Source of the DNA: Gammaproteobacteria bacterium
Lineage (GTDB): Bacteria > Pseudomonadota > Gammaproteobacteria > Pseudomonadales > Azotimanducaceae
DNA length: 39,512 nt
Direction: 5' to 3'
Assembly (NCBI GenBank): GCA_026705345.1
Contig: JAPPAV010000089.1
Location: 1 to 39,512, forward strand
The position numbers and the translations under genes were made by a program. Position 1 is the stretch's first letter. Each line of letters begins with the position of its first letter. Of this stretch, positions 32,356 to 39,512 are shown in pieces. The notes beneath the pieces were generated by a model, which searched no databases, was not told the origin of the DNA, and worked only from the letters and a program-made list of their open reading frames with translations.

Positions 32356-32380
32356 AGCGCACCCCTTTGGGGGGTGCGCT
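32356..32380 (-). terminator. Intrinsic terminator after the TonB receptor gene
   Basis: AGCGCACCCC (32356-32365) pairs perfectly with GGGGTGCGCT (32371-32380) around a 5-base loop. On the minus strand the stem is followed by CGCTTTTTGG, a T-tract. It ends transcription 27 bp after the receptor stop at 32407. Confidence 0.8.
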
Positions 32381-32406
32381 CCTGGACAGAGCTTTAGTTC
32401 CTTTGG

Positions 32407-35400
32407 CTACAAGCCGGGTCTCCAGCGAACTTCCAGACCCACCAAACGCGGATCGGTCAGGGTACCTTGTCTCGGTGTCCAGTGGGTGGATAGATGCAGG
32501 TACTCGATCACACCGATTTCATCGAAGACGTTTTGCACGAACAGCGTCGCGGCAATGGTTTCATCTGGAGAGGTCCAGGTACCGCGAACATCGAATCGTC
32601 CGTATGCTGGCATCGTCGAGATGTCGAAGTTACTGAGGTCTGAAGCACGCTCGTCAACCCAGCTGTAGGTTCCGAGCAGCTGCAAGTGTCCCCCAATTGT
32701 GCCTGTTAGCGGTCTCTCGTAGCTTGCCGTCAACGCGAACTTGTGGTTCGGCTGCAGAGGCAACTGGTTGCCAGTCATATCCGAGGGAAGAATGTATTCA
32801 CTGGTGACCGTCTCACCGGTGTTGAAGTCAATGTGTTCCCAAAAATCCGTTTCCGGATTGGGATGGCCCCGAACGACCTCTTTGTGGGGACCGATCTCGG
32901 AGTCTAGATAGGCATAGAAGCCGCTCAGACGCCAGTTTTCGTCGATGTAGTAGATGAAGTCAACTTCAGCACCCCATATCTTGGTATCCTTGATGTTATT
33001 GGTGAACCGAATGATGGGGCTGGCGCTGTACTGGTCGAATAGCCCGTCGGTGATACGTTCTTGAGTCCCCCCCTGAGGCTCGATAGAGCCACTAATCTGA
33101 TAGTCGTCGAAGTCGTTGAAGAAAACACCGGCAGTTAACCGAAGCCGTCCATCCATGAAGAGCCCTTTCATCCCGAGCTCATAGTTGACCAACGTCTCTT
33201 CCTTGACCAATCTCGGAGGCGCATCGGACTTGGTCTGGAAATTACCCGCGCGGTATCCGGTCGAGACACGCCCGTAGATCAGACGATCCTCATCCGGGCT
33301 GTATTCCAGAGAGACGTGGCCAATGGTCGCACCCCAGCTTCGCGGATTGGGCTCTTTGTCGTCGAAATAGATTGCAAACGGGAAAGGCCCAATGAAGGCA
33401 AAGGAAAATATGGCCACGCCGCCATTCAAGTCCTGAGACTTTTCATCTTCAGTGTAGCGAAGACCGCCGGAAACCAGCCACTCATCGTTGACCTGATATT
33501 CCGCATTGACGAAGGCGGCTTGGGTTTCCGAGCTGCCAATCACCCTGAAATCCAAAAATTGCGAGTGATCGGTACCTTCTGGACATGCCCAGTAGTTTCC
33601 CGGCTGGCCCCGTTCGATCGCTTCTTCCGGCGACGAGGCGGCCCCGATGATACCGGTAAAGAAGCCGAGGGCTTGTTCACAGCCACCGGCGTAACCAGCG
33701 GCGCGAGCGGCTTCGTCAACATTCACGTTTACCCACGGCTGGGTATGGACGTAGAAGGGTACGAACCACGCACTGGTGTTCTCGTAAGTGAATGCACCGA
33801 CGATGAAATCGAACTGACCATCGAGGTTTGACACCAGCTGTATCTCGTGAGAACGCTCAGTGTAGTCGTATAGCACGTGCTTCTCTTCATCGACCAAGGG
33901 TACATCGGCGTCTGCAGCCCTCAACGGGTCGTCGGCGCTTGCTACTCGGTTGGTCTGGTCCTGGTCAACTTGAACGTCCGAGAAGTTGTCGGTATCGCCG
34001 AAGTTGTAGCGCAGTGTGTAATTGTCGTTCAGTTCAAAACTGAACGCGATCGTCGTTTGCTCGGCAGTACTACTACCCACGGAATTCCGGTTCACATTGA
34101 GTACGTTCTTAACATCGCCACACTCCCAGGCAGGCCTGCCGGGTGGACAGTCTGCAGGTACGGAGGGAATCGAACCGTCCCACAGGTAGAACGCGTTCAA
34201 GGACTGGGCGGGATTCGGGTTTCTGCTTTGGGGGATGCTCCTATCGACGTTTTCCAACAGGACCTGAGTTCGCGGTGAGCCATCGTCATTCAAACTGGTA
34301 TAGCGCAGGTTCAGATCCATCCTATCGGTTTTGAAACGCAGCTGCGGCGCCAAGAAGGTCTGGTCCGGTGCATCGTAATCATTGCCGAAGCCTATATTTT
34401 CCTGTGCGCCATCGCCCTGGTAGTAGCTGCCGTTGATACGGAAGAGAACGTTTTCGCTGATCGGGCCACCGAAGGCGACGCCGTAGCGCTGCGTGAACTG
34501 GTCGGTGAATTCCGTATGGACCAGAAGATCCCAGTGGTCGGTGGGTCTTTTGGAGAAATAGCTGATAGCACCGGCAATCGAATTCCGGCCGTGCAACGTG
34601 CCCTGGGGACCGCGCGCGACTTCCACCCGCTCCAGGTCGAACATATTGGGCGCAACGCCGTAGAGCCCGAGCGTGTAGACACCGTCTACATAGGTGGCGA
34701 CCGCCAAGTCCGAGACGGTTTCGCCCGCGAGTCTCGTGCCAATACCGCGTATCGTCGTACCTTGGCCGGTCTGCGTGCCCTCATCTTGAAACTGTAGGCC
34801 TGGAACCAGCTGCTCCAGGTCATCGTGATTGGTCACCCCGAGTTCTTCAATCATCTGATTGCTGAAGGCCGTCATGGTGACCGGTACGTCGAGCAGGTTT
34901 TCCTCACGCTTCTCGGCCGTCACGACTATCTCCTCAATGGGCTGCTCGCCGGACTCGGCATCGCCGGATTCGCCGGCGAAGATTCCCGGTGCCGCGAGCA
35001 CGGCGGCGACGGTTGCGCCGATACGGCGCAGTAGCGGCGTCCCCCTGGGGACCGGTGGTACGTTGGTTTCGGTAGTGGCGGTCATTGGTTCACCCCTCTC
35101 AACTGTTGGCTCCACGCGTACAACCGAGATCACGCGTTGATTGGTGAGCACACCCGCCAGACCCGACCCGTCGAGCAATCGTGCCAGAGCTTCCTCGATG
35201 GTGTAGCGCCCAACCACCCGGTTAGCCCTGCGGTCCTCGGCGAGTTCGAAGGGGAACAGCAGCAGGCTCTCGGTCTGCTCCGCGAGCTTCCTCAGTGCGG
35301 CTGGCGCGTCGGCGTCCCTGATGTCGATGTCGTATCGGCGACCCTCGGCATCCCCATGGGCAAACAGGGCAACCTGGAGCGCGCACGCCGCCAGAACCCA

Positions 35401-35544
35401 GCGGAGTCCCCGCCACGATCCCCCGATCACAAACCGCCGGACCGCCCTCGGCACACTCACATCGACTAGGACTGTTTGTCGTGGCAAACCCGCCAGTGCT
35501 TTGACAAGGCTACGCCCGCGAAAGGGCTCCACCGTCGGCGTCAT
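32407..35544 (-). CDS. TonB-dependent receptor with N-terminal signalling (STN) domain
   Basis: A 1045-residue outer-membrane receptor of the FecA transducer type. An N-terminal export region is followed by a secretin/TonB N-terminal (STN) domain at about 65-130 (IRDADAPAALRKLAEQTESL, VVGRYTIEEALARLLDGSGL), a linker, a TonB box (EEIVVTAEKREENLLDVPVT), a plug (LVPGLQFQDEGTQTGQGTTI, VEVARGPQGTLHGRNSIAGA) and a large barrel with two Cys-bearing loops. The STN domain contacts FecR to signal ligand binding. The ATG at 35544 overlaps the FecR stop by four bases (ATGA). It is highly similar to the partial receptor at 37356. A terminator follows at 32356. Ligand unknown; the large barrel is compatible with siderophores, oligosaccharides or peptides. 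Confidence 0.92.
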   Translation of the reverse strand: MTPTVEPFRGRSLVKALAGLPRQTVLVDVSVPRAVRRFVIGGSWRGLRWVLAACALQVALFAHGDAEGRRYDIDIRDADAPAALRKLAEQTESLLLFPFELAEDRRANRVVGRYTIEEALARLLDGSGLAGVLTNQRVISVVRVEPTVERGEPMTATTETNVPPVPRGTPLLRRIGATVAAVLAAPGIFAGESGDAESGEQPIEEIVVTAEKREENLLDVPVTMTAFSNQMIEELGVTNHDDLEQLVPGLQFQDEGTQTGQGTTIRGIGTRLAGETVSDLAVATYVDGVYTLGLYGVAPNMFDLERVEVARGPQGTLHGRNSIAGAISYFSKRPTDHWDLLVHTEFTDQFTQRYGVAFGGPISENVLFRINGSYYQGDGAQENIGFGNDYDAPDQTFLAPQLRFKTDRMDLNLRYTSLNDDGSPRTQVLLENVDRSIPQSRNPNPAQSLNAFYLWDGSIPSVPADCPPGRPAWECGDVKNVLNVNRNSVGSSTAEQTTIAFSFELNDNYTLRYNFGDTDNFSDVQVDQDQTNRVASADDPLRAADADVPLVDEEKHVLYDYTERSHEIQLVSNLDGQFDFIVGAFTYENTSAWFVPFYVHTQPWVNVNVDEAARAAGYAGGCEQALGFFTGIIGAASSPEEAIERGQPGNYWACPEGTDHSQFLDFRVIGSSETQAAFVNAEYQVNDEWLVSGGLRYTEDEKSQDLNGGVAIFSFAFIGPFPFAIYFDDKEPNPRSWGATIGHVSLEYSPDEDRLIYGRVSTGYRAGNFQTKSDAPPRLVKEETLVNYELGMKGLFMDGRLRLTAGVFFNDFDDYQISGSIEPQGGTQERITDGLFDQYSASPIIRFTNNIKDTKIWGAEVDFIYYIDENWRLSGFYAYLDSEIGPHKEVVRGHPNPETDFWEHIDFNTGETVTSEYILPSDMTGNQLPLQPNHKFALTASYERPLTGTIGGHLQLLGTYSWVDERASDLSNFDISTMPAYGRFDVRGTWTSPDETIAATLFVQNVFDEIGVIEYLHLSTHWTPRQGTLTDPRLVGLEVRWRPGL

Positions 35545-36620
35545 CCGCGGCCGCGCGAAAGCTCTACCCGGTGGTCGTCGGTACGGGACACGCGGATGCC
35601 GAAACTGGTCTCCAATACATCCAGCAGGGCATCGGTCTCGCCGGTGCGGAAGACACCCCCGATGCGCATGTCGCGGATCGCGGGATCGACGATGACCACC
35701 TCGGTGTTGGTGTAGCGACCGACCTCGTCGATCACCTCGACCAGGGTCTCGCCGGAGAACGTCAGCAATCCTTCGCGCCAGGACAGCGACCTGACAACCT
35801 CCGACGCGCTCAGGTCCCGAACCGCCTTGAGGTGGTCGCCTGGACCGTTGAAACGCACCGTCTGTCCGGCGACAAGCAGGCCGAGCGATTCCTCCATCGC
35901 CGGGAACTCCTCGACGATGCCCGCGGACCCGACGAGCGATACGCGGTCCAGATCGACCGCGCCCTCCGACACGGTGACCTCGACGTCCGTCTCCAGGAGC
36001 CGGACCCGGAACGCGGTGCCGACGGCCCGGACCGCGCCCATGGCCGTATAGACGACGAAAGGCACGTCGGGGGCACGGGCCACCTCGAAGTGCGCTTCGC
36101 CCCGGCTGAGAACCACGCTGCGAAGCCGCGGCGTCACCTTCACGCGAAGTCGCGTGTCCGTGTTCAACTGTACCGTCGATCCGTCGGCGAGCGTCACTGT
36201 CTGCATCTCGCCAACGGACGTGGCGAACGCGCCCGCCGCGACGCCCGGTGCCGTTTCGTGCGAATCAACCCCACGTGGTGCAAGCATGACGACGAGGACT
36301 AGCGCGATCGCCGCGCATCCCATGGCGAGCGCGGGCCGTGCCAGCGGGATCCGCACTCGTGCGGCAAGGCGATGCCAGAAGTGGACCCTCGAACGGCCCA
36401 GCGGAACCGCCAGCGCCGCAAGCGCGTCCATGCGTTCCCACAACAGCGCATGGCGTTCCAGGGCATCGCAATGGGCGGGGCTTCGCTTGAGCCAGGCGAC
36501 GAGTTCGCGAAACTCCTGGCTGGAAAGCGGCTGTTCGCCATCAAGCCGCACAAGCCACTCGCAGGCTTCTTTGTTGACCGCGTTGCGGTCGACGAAGTCG
36601 AGGACTCTACCCTTTGTCAC
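35541..36620 (-). CDS. FecR-family anti-sigma factor/regulator
   Basis: A 359-residue inner-membrane regulator. The cytoplasmic N-terminus has the sigma-binding pattern ACEWLVRLDGEQPLSSQEF and HCDALERHALLWERM; one transmembrane helix follows (about 97-115: LAMGCAAIALVLVVMLAP). The periplasmic FecR domain contains VTLADGSTVQLNTDTRLRV, VVLSRGEAHFEVA and MGAVRAVGTAFRVRL, and the C-terminus has an STN-like domain (RYTNTEVVIVDPAI, IGGVFRTG). It would hold or activate the neighbouring ECF sigma factor in response to the TonB receptor's STN domain. A GTG at 36620 is the start, 10 bp after the sigma gene; its TGA overlaps the receptor ATG. Confidence 0.9.
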   Translation of the reverse strand: MTKGRVLDFVDRNAVNKEACEWLVRLDGEQPLSSQEFRELVAWLKRSPAHCDALERHALLWERMDALAALAVPLGRSRVHFWHRLAARVRIPLARPALAMGCAAIALVLVVMLAPRGVDSHETAPGVAAGAFATSVGEMQTVTLADGSTVQLNTDTRLRVKVTPRLRSVVLSRGEAHFEVARAPDVPFVVYTAMGAVRAVGTAFRVRLLETDVEVTVSEGAVDLDRVSLVGSAGIVEEFPAMEESLGLLVAGQTVRFNGPGDHLKAVRDLSASEVVRSLSWREGLLTFSGETLVEVIDEVGRYTNTEVVIVDPAIRDMRIGGVFRTGETDALLDVLETSFGIRVSRTDDHRVELSRGRG

Positions 36621-36630
36621 GGTGTGTTCT

Positions 36631-37152
36631 TCACTTGTGCATCCGGTCGAGGTACTCGCCGCACTCCCTCACGCCCTTCGCGAGGTGTTTTTCGACTGTG
36701 CTCACCGCAATTCCCAGCCGGTTCGCGATCTCGCGATGCGACAAGGCGTAGACCTTGCGCAGCAGGAACACCCTACGGCACTGCAGGGGGAGACGGGAAA
36801 CGGCTCGGCAATACTCGGCGAAGGACTCCTCGGCTTGGATCTCGGCTTCAACCCTGCAGTCGTCTAGGACCGTCAAGTCGTCCAAATCCGCCATCGACTC
36901 CGTCAATTGATTGGATTTCCTGGCGAAGTCGCTGAGTACCAGATTGCGCGCGATGGTGAACAGGAATGACCTGGGCCGCCGGACGCGCCTCGCCTTTTCG
37001 GCATTGAACGCGCGCAGGAACGCCTCCTGGGTGACGTCGTCCACGTCGTCTCGCGATGCCACGAGCCGCGAGACAAAAGCCCGCAGCGCGGACTCGTGCT
37101 CGCGGAACGCTGCCACGACGCCGGTTTCGATGGTCCTCGTCCGTCCGGCCAC
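36631..37152 (-). CDS. FecI-like ECF-subfamily RNA polymerase sigma factor
   Basis: A 173-residue ECF sigma factor. Region 2 includes ALRAFVSRLVASRDDVDDVT and QEAFLRAFNAEKARRVRRPR; region 4 includes LPLQCRRVFLLRKVYALSHR and EIANRLGIAVSTVEKHLAKG, the DNA-binding helix-turn-helix. It heads the operon sigma-FecR-TonB receptor, the standard cell-surface signalling order. It probably directs transcription of the receptor genes, including the paralogue at 37356. The intergenic region 37153-37305 upstream shows no certain promoter. Confidence 0.92.
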   Translation of the reverse strand: MAGRTRTIETGVVAAFREHESALRAFVSRLVASRDDVDDVTQEAFLRAFNAEKARRVRRPRSFLFTIARNLVLSDFARKSNQLTESMADLDDLTVLDDCRVEAEIQAEESFAEYCRAVSRLPLQCRRVFLLRKVYALSHREIANRLGIAVSTVEKHLAKGVRECGEYLDRMHK

Positions 37153-37305
37153 GACGCCTCTCCCGGGAGATTTCGGCAGCGTAACCCAAGGATCAGGGTA
37201 TGGGAATCCCGTCCACTAATGCGGCGGCGGCCTGTGCCGACACCAACACCTCCCGGTACCCATTCGGCGGGCGGAATATGACGACGGCCCCGGGTTGGAA
37301 AAGAA

Positions 37306-37328
37306 AGCGCACCTTCTTGGGGTGCGCT
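37306..37328 (-). terminator. Probable terminator after the partial TonB receptor
   Basis: AGCGCACC (37306-37313) pairs with GGTGCGCT (37321-37328), 7-base loop, followed on the minus strand by TTCTTTTCC. Stem sequence and position match the terminator at 32356, so it was probably duplicated together with the receptor gene. Confidence 0.65.
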
Positions 37329-37355
37329 CCCGAGAAGAGTCTTGGACCTATGCCG

Positions 37356-39512
37356 TTAGAAGCTCGGCCTCCAGCGAACTTCGAGGCCTACCGACCGCGG
37401 TTCGGTCAGCGTGCCCGATGCGGGCGCACCCGCGATGGTGGATAGATGGAGATACTCGATCACACCAATTTCATCGAAGACGTTTTGTACGAACAACGTG
37501 GCGGCAAGTGTTTCATCTGGAGACGTCCAGATCCCGCGGACATCCATTCGCCCGTAGGCCGGCAACGTCGAGACATCGAAATTGCTGAGGTCCGATGCAC
37601 GTTCGTCAACCCAGCTGTAGATCCCGAGTACCTGCAGGTGTCCGCCAATCGCACCCGGCATCGGTGTCTCGTAGCTGGCGGACACGGCGAACTTGTGATT
37701 CGGCTGCATCGGCAACTGGTTGCCTGTCATGTCCGTAGGGAGAACATACTCGCTGGTGGTTGGCTGGCCGGTATTGAAGTCAATATGATTCCATGTGCCC
37801 GTTTGCGGATTGGGGTGTCCCCGAACGACCTCCAGATGCGGGCCGATTTCGGAGTCGAGATAGGCATAGAAACCGCTGAGGCGAAGGTTCTCCGTCACGT
37901 AGTAGATGATATCGACCTCAGCACCCCAGATCTTGGTATCCCGGATGTTGTTTGTGAACTCGATGATGGGTGATGTGGAAAACTGGCTGAACAGTCCGTC
38001 GGTGACACGATCTCTCGAGTCCTGAGGCTCGATCGAGCCGGTAATTTGATAGTTGTCGAAGTCGTTGAAGAAAACGCCGGAAGTCAACCGAAGTCGACCA
38101 TCCATGAACATTCCCTTCATGCCGAGCTCGTAGTTGATCAACGTCTCTTCCTTGACGAACGTCGGGACCGCATCGGACTTGGGGTTGAAACTACCTGCCC
38201 GGTATCCGGTCGAGACTCGCCCGTAGATCAGGGTATCTTCATCTGGAGTGTATTCCAGAGAGACGTGGCCGATAGTCTTGTCCCAGACTCGCGGATTCGG
38301 GTCTGAATCGTCGAAGATGATCTCGAGCGGTATACCCGCAACAAAACCAAAGCCGAACTTGGCCCAGCCACCGTTGAAATCCTGGGTCTTCAAATCTTCG
38401 GTATAGCGAAGACCGCCGGAGACGAGCCACTGATCGTTGATCTGGTAGTCACCGTTGATGAAGAAGGCGTCGGTCTCCGAGCTGCCTCTCGACTCGAAAC
38501 TCAACCACTGGTTGTGGTCGTCACCTTCCGGACATCGCCAGTAGTTACCGGGTGTGCCCATGGCCTCTGCTTCTTCCGGCGACGAGGCTGCTCCAAAGAT
38601 GGTAACAAGAAAGGAAAGCGCATTTGCACAAGTACCGAAATGGCTGGCTGCTGCGGCGTCTTCAGCTGATACGTTTGCCCAGGCATTGGTGTAGACGAAG
38701 GAAGGGACAACCCATTCCATGGCATTCTCGTAAGTAAAGGCACCGAGGATGTAGTTGAATCTACCGTCCAGGTTCGACACCAGGTGCAACTCGTGGGAAG
38801 TCTCTGTGTAGCCGTACAGAACTTGATTCGCTTCGTCCTTTAGGGGTACTGGCGCATCGGAGGCGACGAGTGGATCGTCAACACTTGCCACCCGGTTGGT
38901 CATGTCGCGGTCTTTCTGAACCTGGGAGAAGTTGTCGGTGTCGCCGAAGTTGTAGCGCAGCGTGTAGTTGTCGCTGATGTCGAAACTGAAAGCGATGGAC
39001 TGCCTTTCGGCGGTACTGCTGCCAACGGCAGAGCGGTTTACATTCACTTCGTTCTTGATGTCACCACACTCCCAGCCAGGCGTTCTCGGCGGACAGCCTT
39101 CCGGGACGGACGGAACCCGCCCCCCCCACATGTAGTGCGCGTTCGGATTCCCGAGGAAATCGGTGGGGCTGGATGTGTCGAAGTTGGTCAAGAGCACCTG
39201 CGTTCGGGGAACGCCGTCGTCATTGAGCTTGGTGTAGCGCAGATTCAGATCCATCCGATCGGTTCTGAAACGCAGTTGTGGCGCGATGAACTTCTGATCC
39301 GGTGCATCGTAGTCGTCGCCGAAGCCGATGTTCTTCTGTGCGCCATCGCCCTCGTAGTAGCTGCCGCCGAGTCGGAAGAGGACGTTCTCGGTGATCGGTC
39401 CACCGAAGGCAATGCCGTAGCGTTGGGTAAATTGATCGGTGTACTCCGTATGCACGAGAAGATCCCACTCGTCGGTGGGTCTGGTGGAGTAGTAGCTGAT
39501 CGATCCGGCAAT
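37356..39512 (-). CDS. TonB-dependent receptor, N-terminus cut by window edge
   Basis: The last ~718 residues of a TonB-dependent receptor; the frame is open to the window end at 39512, so the start lies outside. The visible part begins within the plug (IAGSISYYSTRPTDEWDLL) and includes nearly the entire barrel. It aligns along its whole length with the receptor at 32407-35544, for example FTQRYGVAFGGPISENVLFR against FTQRYGIAFGGPITENVLFR, and ends GLEVRWRPSF with the usual terminal Phe. Both copies keep the same four loop cysteines. Whether it has an STN domain cannot be seen. A terminator lies 27 bp after the stop. It precedes the sigma factor gene on the same strand. Confidence 0.93.
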   Translation of the reverse strand: MAGSISYYSTRPTDEWDLLVHTEYTDQFTQRYGIAFGGPITENVLFRLGGSYYEGDGAQKNIGFGDDYDAPDQKFIAPQLRFRTDRMDLNLRYTKLNDDGVPRTQVLLTNFDTSSPTDFLGNPNAHYMWGGRVPSVPEGCPPRTPGWECGDIKNEVNVNRSAVGSSTAERQSIAFSFDISDNYTLRYNFGDTDNFSQVQKDRDMTNRVASVDDPLVASDAPVPLKDEANQVLYGYTETSHELHLVSNLDGRFNYILGAFTYENAMEWVVPSFVYTNAWANVSAEDAAAASHFGTCANALSFLVTIFGAASSPEEAEAMGTPGNYWRCPEGDDHNQWLSFESRGSSETDAFFINGDYQINDQWLVSGGLRYTEDLKTQDFNGGWAKFGFGFVAGIPLEIIFDDSDPNPRVWDKTIGHVSLEYTPDEDTLIYGRVSTGYRAGSFNPKSDAVPTFVKEETLINYELGMKGMFMDGRLRLTSGVFFNDFDNYQITGSIEPQDSRDRVTDGLFSQFSTSPIIEFTNNIRDTKIWGAEVDIIYYVTENLRLSGFYAYLDSEIGPHLEVVRGHPNPQTGTWNHIDFNTGQPTTSEYVLPTDMTGNQLPMQPNHKFAVSASYETPMPGAIGGHLQVLGIYSWVDERASDLSNFDVSTLPAYGRMDVRGIWTSPDETLAATLFVQNVFDEIGVIEYLHLSTIAGAPASGTLTEPRSVGLEVRWRPSF

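Noticed and set aside
1-39512. CRISPR arrays, tRNA or rRNA genes, IS elements, prophage
   Set aside because: No regularly spaced repeats, no recognisable RNA genes and no transposase, integrase or phage proteins were seen; the repeats present are dispersed palindromes.

Overview
The window is a GC-rich chromosomal segment of a Gram-negative bacterium. Three TonB-dependent outer-membrane receptors, a FecI/FecR regulatory pair, a TRAP transporter and a periplasmic YejA-type binding protein all require an outer membrane and periplasm. Coding style and gene content suggest a proteobacterium, probably a marine or host-associated gammaproteobacterium; that placement is an inference. I see no phage, plasmid, IS element, CRISPR array, rRNA or tRNA.

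Layout. (1) 145-1345: three short minus-strand genes for a small membrane protein and two exported Cys-containing proteins of unknown function. (2) 1400-3995: a degraded LysR remnant, an intact LysR-type regulator and a luciferase-like flavin oxidoreductase. (3) 4005-5636: a tandem duplication, a hairpin and a membrane-anchored C13 (caspase-like) peptidase. (4) 5767-8399: a type I sulfatase, divergent from class I fructose-bisphosphate aldolase and a 2Fe-2S ferredoxin. (5) 8410-14661: an Atm1/HMT1-type ABC exporter behind a four-gene acetoin-dehydrogenase-type operon (acoA-acoB-acoX-acoC). (6) 14781-18961: a flavin split-barrel protein, a MazE/MazF-type toxin-antitoxin pair with a perfect 18-bp palindrome upstream, a formylglycine-generating-enzyme-like protein, a PlsC-type acyltransferase and a HigA-type regulator without a toxin. 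(7) 18984-26342: a co-directional minus-strand series of retropepsin-like protease, TRAP dctP-dctQ-dctM, histone-deacetylase-family amidohydrolase, a frameshifted membrane protein and a BtuB-like receptor. (8) 26605-28287: a PLP aminotransferase and a 3' fragment of a second YejA-like gene. (9) 28494-39512: Gfo/Idh/MocA oxidoreductase, YejA-like binding protein and PhyH dioxygenase, downstream of a sigma-FecR-TonB receptor operon, which is itself preceded by a paralogous TonB receptor cut by the window edge.

Suggested joint function. Region 9 reads as a substrate-sensing uptake and catabolism locus: the receptor signals through FecR to the ECF sigma factor, and imported ligand would pass to the binding protein, dioxygenase and dehydrogenase. 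Region 7 couples a TRAP importer to a deacetylase by near-overlapping genes, suggesting import and deacetylation of an acetylated compound. The acoABXC operon would cleave a 2-oxo or acyloin substrate to an acyl-CoA.

A dispersed family of palindromic repeats with a GTAGGGG core occurs in at least six intergenic or gene-edge positions. Two copies supply the stop codon of the adjacent gene. These repeats, the conserved cysteine loops of the paralogous receptors, the TRAP-deacetylase operon and the exported Cys-rich trio are the most notable items.
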